A DNA stretch of 64,000 bases from Viola odorata (Eukaryota; Streptophyta; Magnoliopsida; Malpighiales; Violaceae): assembly GCA_963691705.1 (NCBI GenBank), contig OY829543.1, forward strand, positions 51,130,564 through 51,194,563, written 5' to 3'. The stretch's first letter is position 1. Each line of letters begins with the position of its first letter. This document shows positions 45,184 to 56,506 of the stretch, piece by piece. Under the pieces are notes generated by a model, which searched no databases, had not been told where the DNA came from, and saw only the letters and a list, made by a program, of their open reading frames with translations. Position numbers and translations under genes: made by a program.

Positions 45184-45520
45184 GTTAAAGTGCTGACAAT
45201 TTGCCAATCAAGAAATGCGGATGCTGTTGAAGGTAAGGAAAAAATTTATTCCTTTTAATTTATTCTATTCATTGGATCTCCTTATATAACTGCCTTGGGT
45301 CCTTTGTTGCTGTCAACCACGCCATCCCCTCCACAAATGAGAATAATTGCATCCTGTAAGAGAGATTTTAATTGCATCATTTCATTTCATGCACCAACAC
45401 TTTATTGTACGTGTTTCAGAAGGAGAAGAGGATGGCCAAGGGAAGGAAGAGAGGACATATGGCTCAATAATGATGGAGACACTGACCAGAGGTGACGGAC
45501 GAATTGATCACATGCTTCAG
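45184..45520 (+). CDS. Two internal exons of an SGR2-like DDHD phospholipase gene (45184-45232, 45420-45520)
   Basis: The first exon lies between a CAG acceptor and a GTAAGG donor and reads VKVLTICQSRNADAVE. The second runs from a TTTCAG acceptor to a GTGTGT donor and reads EGEEDGQGKEERTYGS, IMMETLTRGDGRIDHMLQ. The Gly-x-Arg-Ile-Asp-x-x-Leu-Gln motif is the strand of the DDHD domain that precedes the final part of PA-PLA1 phospholipases. Phases join (one base of a Glu codon before the intron). The following exon is 17.7 kb away at 63244. Between them lie an Athila element and fragments of two other genes. Exons upstream of 45184 are not found in the window, so this copy is partial. Confidence 0.72.
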
Positions 45521-45896
45521 GTGTGTAGTTGTGCTTTTGTGCCAATGTTTACTAGTTTACTATCACTTTAGTTTACTATCCTTTGATGTTTACGCATGTT
45601 GGACATGGGGCGTCAATTGTGCATGTTTGATGCGTGTACAGTGCTCAAAACATGGGATTATTCCTGTTATAATTTCTGACTTCCTTTGGGGCAGGGTCCT
45701 CTTCCGATGAATGACCATCATTTATCAACTATCGTTTTAGTTTTAGATATGGCAATCTTCAATATCTGGAGTGGGAATTTACTGGGAAAGTTTATTATTT
45801 CTTGTTTTTGTTTACCCAAATAAGTAGTCTTTTTCTGACATCCACCTAATTTTGTCTTTTAAGATGTTACCTAGCAAGAGATAGTACATGAGACAA
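45521..45896 (+). other. Intron of the SGR2-like copy
   Basis: It follows a GTGTGT donor and is pyrimidine/T-rich. No other feature. Confidence 0.5.
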
Positions 45897-46048
45897 TTAT
45901 ATTTGTAATTATGCAAGCTTGTTGGGATTTGGGGATGTGTGCCTCCTCGTCTTAGTTCTGGTATAGGAACTATGAAGCCAATGTCATAATCTATTTTTTG
46001 TTATTACAGCTATTTTCGTCTACCATAAATATCAATGTGTATATTACT
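45897..46048 (+). repeat. Left copy of a 152/163-bp direct repeat flanking 17 kb
   Basis: TTATATTTGTAATTATGCAA...GTGTATATTACT recurs at 63041-63203 with only a few changes and an 11-base insertion there. Both copies lie in the same SGR2-like intron. Confidence 0.9.
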
Positions 46049-46422
46049 CCCTCCGGGGTAAAATAAACTTCGTTTTAGCCCCGGGCACGTGGCTTAAGAA
46101 AATAATTGGTGGGGAGAACACGAGGCATATTTTGACCATTCTACCCCCAGCCTCCCTAGCTATTTACAACTGATGGTTGGCTCAATTCTGAGAGCTGCTG
46201 GCTTCAAACCGGCTGGGTTGATGCATGTTGATGGCTTGAAACCGGCTGGGTTGATGCAAGTTGATGGCTTGGGGAGATGGAAGACGGAGACTCAGTTTGG
46301 CTAGGTCACGGGCTTGGCCTAGCAGATTTGAGTATCAATGCAATTCCATATATAGTTGCTTCTACGTTTACATCTCCAAACGAGTTTTTATTTGATAAAT
46401 AATCAACAAGGGTGAATAATTA
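46049..46422. other. Unassigned sequence left of the Athila element
   Basis: It begins with what looks like one end of a Stowaway-type MITE (CTCCCTCCGGGG after TA at 46044-46045). It contains a duplicated phrase GGCTTGAAACCGGCTGGGTT / GGCTTCAAACCGGCTGGGTT and has no ORF. No matching right MITE end is visible. Confidence 0.4.
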
Positions 46423-46837
46423 TACTTTGAACCCCCTTCTCCAAACATCTTATTTTTGCTTCACCCTTGCATGGTCTCTATGATCATATGATTGCCCATG
46501 CGTGTGTTCTTTGTACTCGGGTCGTTATTGCAAATTTAGTTTTGTGCATGATCATTAGCATTGATGAGCGATAAACACCTAACTCTGTTTTTGAGCGTGA
46601 GTGACAAACACCATATCTTGTGAGGATTGCTTGCAGCAGGCGGATGTAGGAAAGCTACTCTTCTGGTTTCGTTATTCCTTTAGAGTAGTGCAGAGTTCAT
46701 CTAGGCTGGAGGGTGGCGTACTGCTTGGTCGAGGCGTAAGTGGTGGCGTAAGTAACTCTGTGTGTTGTGGATTGAGGCTGAGTGTTCCAGATAAGGTGAT
46801 GCTTTCCGATTTTAATGCTCGAGGGCGAGCATCGGGG

Positions 46838-46848
46838 TAGTGTGGGGA
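46838..46848 (+). other. Polypurine tract before the first Athila LTR
   Basis: TAGTGTGGGGA directly precedes the LTR start TGTTTGATAG. The same tract occurs at 58295-58305 before the second LTR. A PPT belongs before a 3' LTR, so the first LTR was once a 3' LTR. Confidence 0.75.
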
Positions 46849-47196
46849 TGTTTGATAGAGCGTTTTATGTCCATAATTCTTCCCTCTTTTGTATGCCTTT
46901 TTAGATCGTGATGCTACTTATGTTACTGTGTTTGTTCACTTTTTACAGATCTGGGCATAATGAGAGGAAAATACGAAAAGAACGCTTTTCTATCACTTTC
47001 TGGATGCATTAGAGCAGCTAGGCCGAGCAGCTGGACGTTCGCGGAAGGCAGCAGTATCCTAGCGAGAAAAGGAAACAAGCGCGATAAAGGAAAATATCGG
47101 ACCTGCTCAATTAATGTTCCAGAAGTCCCAATCGCAGTAGAAGTCCTATGGGGAGTTGAATTCAAATCGGATTAGGAGTTTAATGTGTAATAGTCA

Positions 47197-47204
47197 TATA
47201 AATA
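47197..47204 (+). promoter_or_regulatory. TATA box of the Athila LTR
   Basis: TATAAATA about 350 bases into the LTR; the same motif is in the second LTR near 58653. Confidence 0.55.
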
Positions 47205-47704
47205 CTTTAGTAATTAGGGTTTTCGGGATATCTCCTCTTTTTTTCTCCCGCTGACTTTTGGCGCCACCACTGCCTTCGGCAACCTTTGTTTTCTCTTCAA
47301 TAAACCGGAGCAGTTGCTCCGGCCGGTAATCAATAAGAATTCTTATTCATCTTCTCTTCTAATTTACTTATGCAAATTATTTATCTAATTGTCTTTACTT
47401 TTAATATGAGCGGCTAAGTCTCTCCGTTCTTGGTGAGAGTCGATTGAAGGTTGCAAGGGAAGTCGTGAGGTCAAATTGTACTTCATAAATTCTGTGTTGG
47501 TATCTTCTTGTTCAATGATTAATTGTCAATTTACCTAGGATAATTATTAGCTTAATCACCTAGTAATTGAACTAGAGTAATTACTATCGTCCTTGTAGTT
47601 ATACCTAACGCGAAGCTGCAGGGTAAAGCAGATAACCATTCTGGTCCTGACTGGAAACCTGGTATCCCCCAGTTGGATTGAACAAGTCGTTAGGGTAGAG
47701 CCTC

Positions 47705-47872
47705 AAGCGTACCGAGTGTCTCGCCCTAGACGCATCTTACCTCTTCTTCATGGGCATCTAAGTGTTGCCTCCATAAGCGTACCTTGGAGGACGACGGACT
47801 GTCAAGGTTAACCCATAAGCGTACCTTGGGATAACTTATATTACGAAGGTAAGCAGGGGACCTAAGCGTACC
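47705..47872 (+). repeat. Four copies of AAGCGTACC in the Athila LTR
   Basis: AAGCGTACC at 47705, 47775, 47817 and 47864. Two of them are in CATAAGCGTACCTTGG. The set is conserved in the second LTR (about 59161-59328). Confidence 0.85.
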
Positions 47873-48241
47873 TGGTCCCTATAGTGCGTCTATCAGCTCG
47901 GGGTAGATGATGCTTGCGCCAATGACCGGCTGACCATAATTGCAACCAGATTCGTATTCTTACTGAGAACTCTTGTCCCTTCTGATTTCTTAGTACTTCT
48001 ATCACTCTTTGTTATTAGTTGTTATTTATTTTCGTAGTTAATAATTAGATTAATCAAACAACCATTCAAAACCCCCCTTCGGTTACTTGTTACTTGGATT
48101 ATTTAGTTTGCCAAATTCATTTGAGTATTGGTCCCTTAATCCCTGTGTTCGATCCTGTTACCATTATACACAATTTATTGTGCACATTGACTGCAGCTTT
48201 TATTATTATTTTTGCATGTGCTTTGACAACACATCAAATTT

Positions 48242-48259
48242 TGGCGCCGTTGACGGGGA
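48242..48259 (+). other. Primer-binding site of the Athila element
   Basis: TGGCGCCGTTGACGGGGA matches the 3' end of plant tRNA-Asp except at one position (C to A). tRNA-Asp priming is known for Athila elements. Confidence 0.85.
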
Positions 48260-48289
48260 TTAACGCAACTAACGCTCTTTTCTTTTTGT

Positions 48290-49720
48290 ATGACCAGGTC
48301 TTCCAATGCAACTTTACTACCTTTCGATCCAGAGATCCGGAGAACAGAACGATTAGCCCGCAAACTTGCTAAGCAAAATCAATCTGCAGCTCCTACATCT
48401 CATCCATCTGACCCTCCTCCTGAAACTTTCGAACCTCCTGCTTACTTCGATCTGCTCGATCGAGACGTTGAAGACAACCTCAACCCCGAGCATTCTGCTA
48501 TGGCTGACAACGGTGACGGTGGGGATGGCGAAGCTGTCGTCAATCCCTGCATCTCGGAACTGAATGCTACTGTCGAAACCACTGCTGGGTGCATCGCATG
48601 GCCTACTGTTGCCCATGATTGGATTATCAAATCCTCTGTCCTCCACTACTTGCCCAAGTTCCATGGCATCCCCAGAGAGAGTGCCCTCCGACATCTCCAG
48701 CAGCTCCATACTGTTTGTGAAGCTCTAAAACCCCTAGAGGTAGACATCAATCAAGCTAAGCTTAGAGCCTTCATGTGGTCGCTTGAAGATGACGCTCGCA
48801 ACTGGCTCTACGATCTGCCCCCCCTATCCATTACTTGCTGGGCCGACATGTTCAAGGCATTCACTAAAAAATACTATCCTACTTCCATGGCCAATATAAC
48901 CAAGAAACAGCTAGTCTCCATCACCCAGAAAGAGAATGAGAACATTGGACAGTACTATGAGCGATTCAAAAAGATGCAGACCCTTTGCCCCTCGCATGAC
49001 ATACCTGATCACGCTCTCCTTGGGTACTTCCACGAGGGATTGCGAGGAAGAAGCAAAGAATTGGTTGATGCTACCAGCAACGGTGATATGCTTGCCCTAA
49101 CTCCAGAAAATGCAAAAATCCTTCTGGAGCGTATGGCTAAGAATGCTGTACCATTGGACCAAATAACTCAGACCAATCATGAAGCTAGATCTGTTGTTGC
49201 TATAGAGAACCAACTTTCTGCCATTACCGGAATGATCCAGAACATGGCCAACGGCCAGCCCGTGCAAATCAAAGCCTGTGGCATCTGCAACTTCACAGAC
49301 CACCCCACGGACGCTTGTCTGCATATACCAGATGAAGTAGATGTGAACGCCATAGGGAACTATAACGGAGCCCCCAAGAAACAGGATTCATATACTCAGA
49401 ATTATCTCAATGGTTGGCGCCACCCGAACTTGAGCTATGGTAACAATAACCAGCAACAACCTATGCCAAACCAGATGCAGCCACAGAACCCGTTTCAGAA
49501 CCAACAGCAGCCACCCTTCAACCTCCAGAATTTCAAGCCTCGGCCCTATTACCACAACAATCAGCAGCACCAGTACCAAACTCCGCAAGGACCCCCTCCG
49601 CCAAACGATGAGGAACCTAGTTTGGGACATCTAGTTGTTGAATTGAACAAAAAAATTGAAGCCCTTTTCCGCAGAGATGAGGGAGCTGAAAAATGGTGGA
49701 AGACTGCCACCATAGCCTGA
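48290..49720 (+). CDS. Athila gag protein
   Basis: ATG 48290 (MTRSSNATLLPFDPEIRRTERLARKLA) to TGA 49718-49720, 476 residues. The N-terminal FDPEIERT-like phrase is typical of Athila gag. The capsid core (LRAFMWSLEDDARNWLYDLP, FKAFTKKYYPTSM, GQYYERFKKMQTLCPSH) is the Retrotrans_gag domain. A cysteine pair with CGICNFTDHPTDAC is the zinc-binding motif, and a Gln/Asn/Pro-rich C-terminus follows. It would form the virus-like particle and bind RNA. The pol frame is offset by one, with its own TAG at about 49714. Confidence 0.9.
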   Translation: MTRSSNATLLPFDPEIRRTERLARKLAKQNQSAAPTSHPSDPPPETFEPPAYFDLLDRDVEDNLNPEHSAMADNGDGGDGEAVVNPCISELNATVETTAGCIAWPTVAHDWIIKSSVLHYLPKFHGIPRESALRHLQQLHTVCEALKPLEVDINQAKLRAFMWSLEDDARNWLYDLPPLSITCWADMFKAFTKKYYPTSMANITKKQLVSITQKENENIGQYYERFKKMQTLCPSHDIPDHALLGYFHEGLRGRSKELVDATSNGDMLALTPENAKILLERMAKNAVPLDQITQTNHEARSVVAIENQLSAITGMIQNMANGQPVQIKACGICNFTDHPTDACLHIPDEVDVNAIGNYNGAPKKQDSYTQNYLNGWRHPNLSYGNNNQQQPMPNQMQPQNPFQNQQQPPFNLQNFKPRPYYHNNQQHQYQTPQGPPPPNDEEPSLGHLVVELNKKIEALFRRDEGAEKWWKTATIA

Positions 49721-52700
49721 AGCAAACCCTAAGCACGGAGCCTGTGCCATTAATCTCCGAAGTGGCACACAGTTACCTGACCGCCAGCCGCTTGCCCAAG
49801 AAGTTGAGCTCCCTGATCCCACACCCGTGGTTGAAGAAGTTGAGGTTAAAGCAGAGAAGGAAAAGAAGGTCTACACTTCCAGAAAACCAGGAACGCCCAT
49901 TAATAATGAGGGTTCTAAATTCTCTGATGAATTCATCATCAAAGTCCTTGAACCTCCGTTTCCGCACAGGTTAGTCAAGAAGAAAAATGATAAAGAAGAA
50001 AAAGAAATTTTTGACTTATTCAGTAAGGTTCAAATTAACATCCCACTTATGCAGGCTATTAAAAGTATTCCACGTTATGCTAAATTTCTGAAATCCTTAT
50101 GCACTAACAAAAGTAAATTGGCTAACGTGAACAAAATTAGCGTGGGCGTTAATATTTCTGCTGTTATTCAAAGAAAAATCCCTCCAAAGTGTGCAGACCC
50201 AGGAATGTTTACGATTCCCTGCAAGCTTGGAGGCACTGACATTGGTAAAGCTATGTGTGACTTAGGTGCAGGTATCAACGTCTTGCCCTTGACGATATAC
50301 ACTCAGCTAGAACTCGGACCACTGAAGCCAACCAGAGTTGTCATCCAACTGGCAGATCGATCAATTATCTATCCAGAAGGAATCATTGAGGACGTCCTAG
50401 TCCAAGTCGGTAGCCTCCTCTTTTCGGCCGACTTTTATGTGATCAGCATGGAGAACGAGCAAGGCACTAAATCCTCCGACGTTCTACTGGGCCGAACTTT
50501 CCTCAGGACTGCACGTACGAAGATAGACGTCTATGATGCATCAATTACACTCGAGTTCGATGGACGGATTATCCGATTTAGCATGACTGATGCCATGCGT
50601 TTCCCTTCTGAATTTTCTAGTCTCAATTTTATTGATATTGTTGACCTAGATGTGGAGGAAATTGCTGACTTATTTTCTATGGACCCTCTGCAGCTTGCCC
50701 TAGCCAATAGTGTCAACTTCGCGGAAATGCAAGATCTGGAATCCAAATTTGTCACCCCTTCAGCTCTACGAGAGATCATTTCTGTCTTGGAAACCACCCC
50801 TCATTCTCCATTTAATATGGTGGTAAAGCCTCTGCCCTCTGAATACACTAAGCTCCCTCCTTCCATCGTGCAGGCCCCAAACCTGGAACTCAAAGTCTTG
50901 CCCGAGCACCTGAAGTATGCTTACCTGGGTGCCAACGAATCCTTACCCGTCATCATCTCCAGCAAACTAGATACCGAAGAAGAAACATCTCTAGTTGCCC
51001 TACTAAAGGAATTCAAGAGAGCTTTTGGATGGACGATTTCGGATATCAAGGGACTATCTCCCGCCCTGTGCACTCATCGGATACACCTAGACGATGATAG
51101 CAAGTCAGTTCGCCAGCCACAACACCGTCTTAGCCCACCCATGATGGAGGTCGTTAATAAGGAAATATTGAAACTCCTCGACGCTGGTGTGATCTACCCT
51201 ATCTCGGAAAGTACTTGGGTCAGCCAGGTTCAAGTTGTCCCAAAGAAGACTGGTATCACAATCACCACGGGACAGAACGACGAACAGATTCCCACACGCA
51301 TCCAGAACGGATGGCGCGTTTGCATCGATTACCGTCGATTAAACGCTGCCACAAGGAAGGATCACTTCCCCTTGCCGTTTATTGACCAGATGCTAGAGCG
51401 CTTGGCTGGGAAAATACACTACTGCTGCCTCGATGGCTATTCAGGATTTCATCAGATACCGGTTGCCCTAGACGATCAAGACAAGACCACCTTCACCTGT
51501 CCCTTCGGTACATTCGCTTACAGAAGGATGCCCTTTGGTCTTTGCAACGCACCTGCTACATTCCAGCGTTGTATGGTCAGTATCTTCTCCGAGCTCGTTG
51601 AAAAAGGAATCAAGGTATTTATGGATGATTTCACAGTTTAGGGTAATTCTTTTCCTGAATGTTTACTCACCTTGCGAAAAGTTTTACAAAGATGTGTTGA
51701 AACTAACCTCGTTCTCAATTATGAGAAGTGTCACTTTATGGTAGACCAGGGACTGATTTTGGGACACATCGTTTCTCGCAAGGGAATCGAAGTGGATAAG
51801 GCAAAAATCGAGGTAATTGAGTCTTTACCATACCCCACTTGTGTACGTGAGGTACGTTCGTTTCTAGGCCATGCAGGTTTCTACAGGAGATTTATCAAGG
51901 ACTTTTCCAAGATCACCCAACCGATGTGCCAACTGCTTGGCCGAGACGTTGAATTCATCTTCGACGAGAACTGTAAAGTCGCGTTTGACCTCCTCAAGCA
52001 GAAGCTGATCTCAGACCCCATTATTCGCGCACCAGACTAGACGCTTCCGTTCGAAATCATGTGCGACGCAAGTAATAATGCCTTGGGAGCTGTGTTGGGA
52101 TAGAAGAAAGACCGAGAGGTTTATGTCATCTACTATGCCTCAAAACTCATGGATGCTGCCCAACGAAACTACACAACTACAGAGAAGGAACTCCTCGCCG
52201 TGGTCTTTGCATTGGATAAATTCCGTCAGTACCTTTTGGGAACGCAAGTGACTGTCTTTTCAGACCATGCCGCACTCCGCTGCCTCTTGATCAAGCTGGA
52301 TGCAAAACCTCGCCTTATCCGATGGATTCTTCTACTTCAGGAGTTTAACTTGGAGATCAAGGACAAGAGAGGCACTGAGAACTCTGTAGCTGATCATCTG
52401 AGTCGCCTGCCTACCCAGGCGGATCATTCACTTATTCCTATTCGTGACACTTTCCCTAATGAACAACTTTGTCTTGCCCAAGCCATTGACTACCCTTGGT
52501 TTACTGATATCGCTAATTTCTGTGCCACAGGTCACCTTCCAGCAGATTCATCCCCTTCGGAACAGAAGCGTATCAGGAGACAAGCCAAGTCTTACATATG
52601 GGACAACCCATACCTTTGGAAGTTTTGTTCGGATCAAATTATCCGACGATGTGTCACCACCGACGAGATCCCTTCCATCCTCAGGTTCTGTCACTCTTCC

Positions 52701-53792
52701 ACAGAAGGAGGCCACTTTGCAGCTAAGAAGACAGCCATGAAGGTTCTAGAAGCAGGACTCTACTGGCCTTCACTCTTCAAAGACAGCTACATGTTCTGTG
52801 CAGCTTGCCCGCGCTGTCAGAGTACAGGTAATATTGGTGCCCGAAATCAAATGCCACTCACAGGTATTCTCGCTTGTGAAATATTCGATATTTGGGGAAT
52901 TGATTTTATGGGTCCCTTTCCCAATTCATATGGAAACGTATATATCCTCTTAGCAGTTGATTACATTTCCAAATGGGTTGAGGCCAAGGCGACCAGGACT
53001 GATGATTCCAAAGTGGTTGCAGCTTTTCTTCGTTCCCGTATTTTTAGTAGGTTTGGAGCTCCACGAGCCCTCATTAGTGACCGCGAAACCCACTTCTGCA
53101 ATGGAGTCATCAACGGCTTGCTCAAGCAGTATGGAGTCACACATCGTGTCTCTACAGCTTGCCACCCGCAGACAAACGGTCAAGCCGAGGTATCTAATCG
53201 AGAGATCAAATCAATTTTAGAGAAGACGGTCAGCCAATCCCGCAAGGACTGGAGTTTGAAGCTTGACGACGCTCTTTGGGCCTATCGAACAACGTTCAAG
53301 ACTCCTATCGGCATGACCCCCTACCGGTTTGTCTATGGCAAACCTTGCCACTTACCCGTTGAAATCGAGCATAAAGCCTTTTGGGCCATTCGGAGAGCCA
53401 ATTTCAACCTTGACGAGGCTGGACAACATCGCAGACTACAAATTCAGGAGTTAGAAGAGCTTCGTGATGATGCCTACGAGAATGCTCTCATCTATAAGGG
53501 CAAGACGAAGGCCTACCATGACAAAGTCCTATCTCACAAGTCTTTCGAGGTCGGACAGAAGGTCCTGCTCTATAACTCCCGTTTGAGATTGTTTTCAGGG
53601 AAGTTGAAGTCCAAATGGACAGGCCCTTATGTTGTCACAGCCGTTCATGACCATGACGCCGTTGAAATTCGAAGTTTGGACACTGGAGTCACGTTCAAGG
53701 TCAATGGACATCGTCTCAAGGCTTTCTATGAGGGGTTCAAGCCATTCGTCGCTGAGGAGATGAATGTTGCTGAACCACCTGACCAACTCTGA
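49717..53792 (+). pseudogene. Athila pol polyprotein with three in-frame TAG stops
   Basis: Reading from NLRSGTQLP (the conserved start of Athila pol), the protease has CDLGAGINVLP in place of DTG. RT has FMDDF at 51618-51632, and RNase H has MCDASNNALGAVLG near 52060. Integrase has a HHCC finger (HSSTEGGHF...CPRC) and a core with [17 protein letters not shown] and TNGQAEVSN. The end is TGA 53790-53792. In-frame TAG codons at 51639-51641, 52038-52040 and 52101-52103 break it. At the second the family normally has Trp and at the third Gln. Without them the frame would be continuous. Confidence 0.92.
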
Positions 53793-54298
53793 TTCGGGTT
53801 ATCAGCGTCTAGGCCGAGACGATAACCACGGCGCTTTGCGGGAGGCAACCCGCGTTTCTCCCTTTTTATTTATTTATTTTATTATTTTTTTTCTTTTCTC
53901 TCATTTCCCTTAGTTTATTTCTATTTTATTCTAATTGTAAATACCACCCCCATGATTTTCTCCATATCCCAATCCTTTCCTATTTTATTCTGATCTATTT
54001 CCCTTAATTTTCTATCCTTCTTGTATATTCTTCCCTTATTTATTTTTATTAATCCCTTTTTGAATTTTAAACTCCTGATTTGGATGGTGACAAGAGCGTG
54101 ACAGTTGGAGACGTTCAGTTGGGATTTGATGGACCCCAATCACCAGCCGCCACATCCGCACGTGAGCAACGGCTAGCAGCTGGCAGCCATAAAGAGAGAC
54201 TCCTTTCTCCCCTTTTCTCTTCACTTTCCCGTTTTCTTTCATCTTCTTCCGAGCTCTCTAGCTTTCCCACTCCTACACAAACTCTACAACTTCTCCCA
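53793..54298 (+). other. Spacer between Athila pol and extra ORF
   Basis: T-rich non-coding sequence with runs of TTTATTT, then a leader before the ATG at 54299. A short intron-like pyrimidine tract is present, but no clear splice pair was identified. Confidence 0.5.
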
Positions 54299-56506
54299 TG
54301 GCCAGATCTAAGAAATCCGCCGCCCGCTCTAGTGCTCCCTAACCCGGCAACCGCAGGACACTCCCTCCACCATCGCCACCACCATCCCGGCCACCACTGG
54401 TACTCCACCAGCGGCCTCAACAAAACCCAAAACACGTCCCACCCCTCTATCCTCGCCGAAGCAACTGCAGCCGACCACCACCGTCGCTGCTACTACTCCA
54501 GTTGCTCAGACGACCACTACTGTCTCCCCTGCCAAAAAGACACACCAACGGCCAGACCACTCATCACCCCGCCTCCAAAATAGCCCACCCCTAAAACCTC
54601 ATATGTTCCTACCGCCACTCCCCAAAAATCCCCTGTAGCCGACAATGAGACTTCCTCCGGTGAATACGAGTCCGATTCTGGCGATGCCATAGACTCCGTC
54701 GAGACTGCGACCACCAGCCAGCCCGCCCCGCTGACGACAGTGCCGCCGGGTGCCTCCGACATGGCGGCCGTTGACGCTTCAAATGCTGCAGATGGGTCTG
54801 GCGAGTCCTCGGGCGAGGAGGAATCTGGGGAGGACGAAGAGGAGTCTGGTGATGACTCTGGTGAAGAAGAAGGCTCCGAGGAGGAATCAGAGGAGGCTGC
54901 CGATGATACTCCCGAGGACCAGCCAGAGACAGCGGTCGCTCAGAGCAAGACCACAACGCCGACGTCTGATGTCCAGATCACTGGATCTGTTCCAGGTCCC
55001 AGCAGTTTGCCCATGGGCCGTAGCATGACCTCCCGTGGCCGCTTGATCGAGCCAGTGTGCTACGCTGAGGGAAAACCCAAGAAAGTGCAGCTTCGCGTGC
55101 CCATCGAACCCGATGACGACTCTGAAGATGAAGCTTTTGTCCCCCCTCCTGCTGAGACCACTGAGGACACCTCTATGGATGTCGAGGAGCCATCGCCAGT
55201 CAAACCCAAGCGAAAGGCCCCTGCTACACCAGTTGCCTCTTCCTAGCCTCGGAAGTCAGCCCGCATCACCAACAGCTCGGCCAAGACGGTGATGCCCACT
55301 CCTGCAGCTCGTTCGACCCACGCCAGAGCAGGCGCAGCCGCGCCCCTTGCCTAGGTAACACCTGATCTCGCTCACTTGCATGGATGGTTGGAATTTCCTG
55401 ATAAATAGAGCAATGATAGGTTGTTAGCTTCGCATGGTATGCTTATTTCCCCTTCTGCCCAACTTGATTACGAATTTTGTGAAAAAATGGGAATAGCTGC
55501 TAGGGTGAATTTGCTGATTGATAATATTGGTTGGCGTCCTTTGTTTGACCTTGTGCATCCAACGTTCTTAGAATTGAGCCATGAATTCTTTGCTTCTTTT
55601 TGGTTTGACACTGCCACGCTTAAACAAAAAGGGAAGGGTAGCTTGCATTTAGGGGCTGAGAGGGTAGTTAATTTTCGTTTGATGGATATTTGGGAGCACC
55701 TTTCTGTTGATAAGTTTAATGTCTTGCTTGGCTTTGTCAAGCAATCTGATTTGGGTGCCCCTTGGTACCTTGGTGCATTTGCTGCATACCCTCCCGAATT
55801 TGATGTCACTAGTGCCTTTAGACAGCTTACTGGCGACCCCGATGCCAGCTATACTTCCCGTAAGTCTAAAGGCCATCAGCTGCGTGACCCAGCTCTTCGT
55901 GTACTTCATCATTTCCTTGCCCTCACCTTCGCAGGCAAGATGCAGTCCTCGGGCACCCTTTCTGTCCAGGAATTATTCTTTTTGTGGTGTATGCATAACG
56001 GCCATAAGGCCAACTTAGGGTACTGGATTGCACATGAATTAAATGCTATTATTACTTGCAACCGTAACCCTATTCTTGGTTCCCTTATCACTCGCTTGGC
56101 TGTTGAAAAACGTAGCCTTGATGTATCCAACTGTGACCTTTTTGTGCCTGTTGGTTTTAAATTACTTGATGCTCGTACCCTTGACGGTATGGGTCATTTG
56201 CGCTTGAAAGGTCGTGTTTTGTGTTTCAGCAAAGGATACACTGGAGGCGCGAAGAGAGTCTGGAGTGCCCAGAATGGTGGAGCCTTCGAGTGGCCTGACT
56301 TGACTGCTGATTCACCTCCTCCCTCCCCTGTTCAGTCTCCCCCTCGCGATGAACGTCCCGGGCAAGCTGTTCCTGACATTGCCGATGTCGCACCCACAGC
56401 TGCTGCCATCGCCGAGACGAATGCCCTACTACGAACGGTCATCTCCCTTCTCTAGAATCTTCCCGATGAGCTAGCCTCGAGGCTGCGTCCTCCTACTAGT
56501 CCATGA
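54299..56506 (+). pseudogene. Athila extra ORF (env-like position, ATHILA ORF-1 type), five TAG stops
   Basis: ATG 54299 opens MARSKKSAARSSAP. A Thr/Pro-rich region with at least one frame change follows to about 54580. From there one frame runs to TGA 56504-56506, interrupted only by TAG at 54581, 55244, 55352, 55406 and 56453. It contains a Glu/Ser-rich acidic stretch (54780-54950), a Lys/Arg patch and then a globular region (about 55410-56250). The globular region, with WFDTATL, ELFFLWCM and YWIAHELN, resembles the plant transposon domain of ATHILA ORF-1 proteins. It lies in the sense orientation after pol, where other Athila elements carry an env-like ORF. I see no convincing signal peptide or transmembrane segment, so an envelope role is not supported. 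Function unknown. Confidence 0.8.

Larger units (their letters stand above)
46849..48236 (+). repeat. First (5'-acting) LTR of the Athila element
   Basis: 1388 bp, TGTTTGATAG...CAACACATCA, TATA box TATAAATA at 47197-47204. It is followed by the PBS. Confidence 0.9.

Noticed and set aside
46923..47175. ORFs on both strands inside the Athila LTR, repeated in the second LTR
   Set aside because: They lie in regulatory LTR sequence, lack a recognised domain, and are present twice only because LTRs are.
54115..54435. Minus-strand ORF of 106 residues opposite the Athila extra ORF
   Set aside because: Low-complexity Trp/Gly/Arg composition from C-rich coding DNA read backwards; no domain.
54299..56506. 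Envelope glycoprotein in the Athila element
   Set aside because: The position fits the env-like ORF of other Athila elements, but I see no signal peptide, transmembrane helix or cleavage site; the globular part resembles ATHILA ORF-1.
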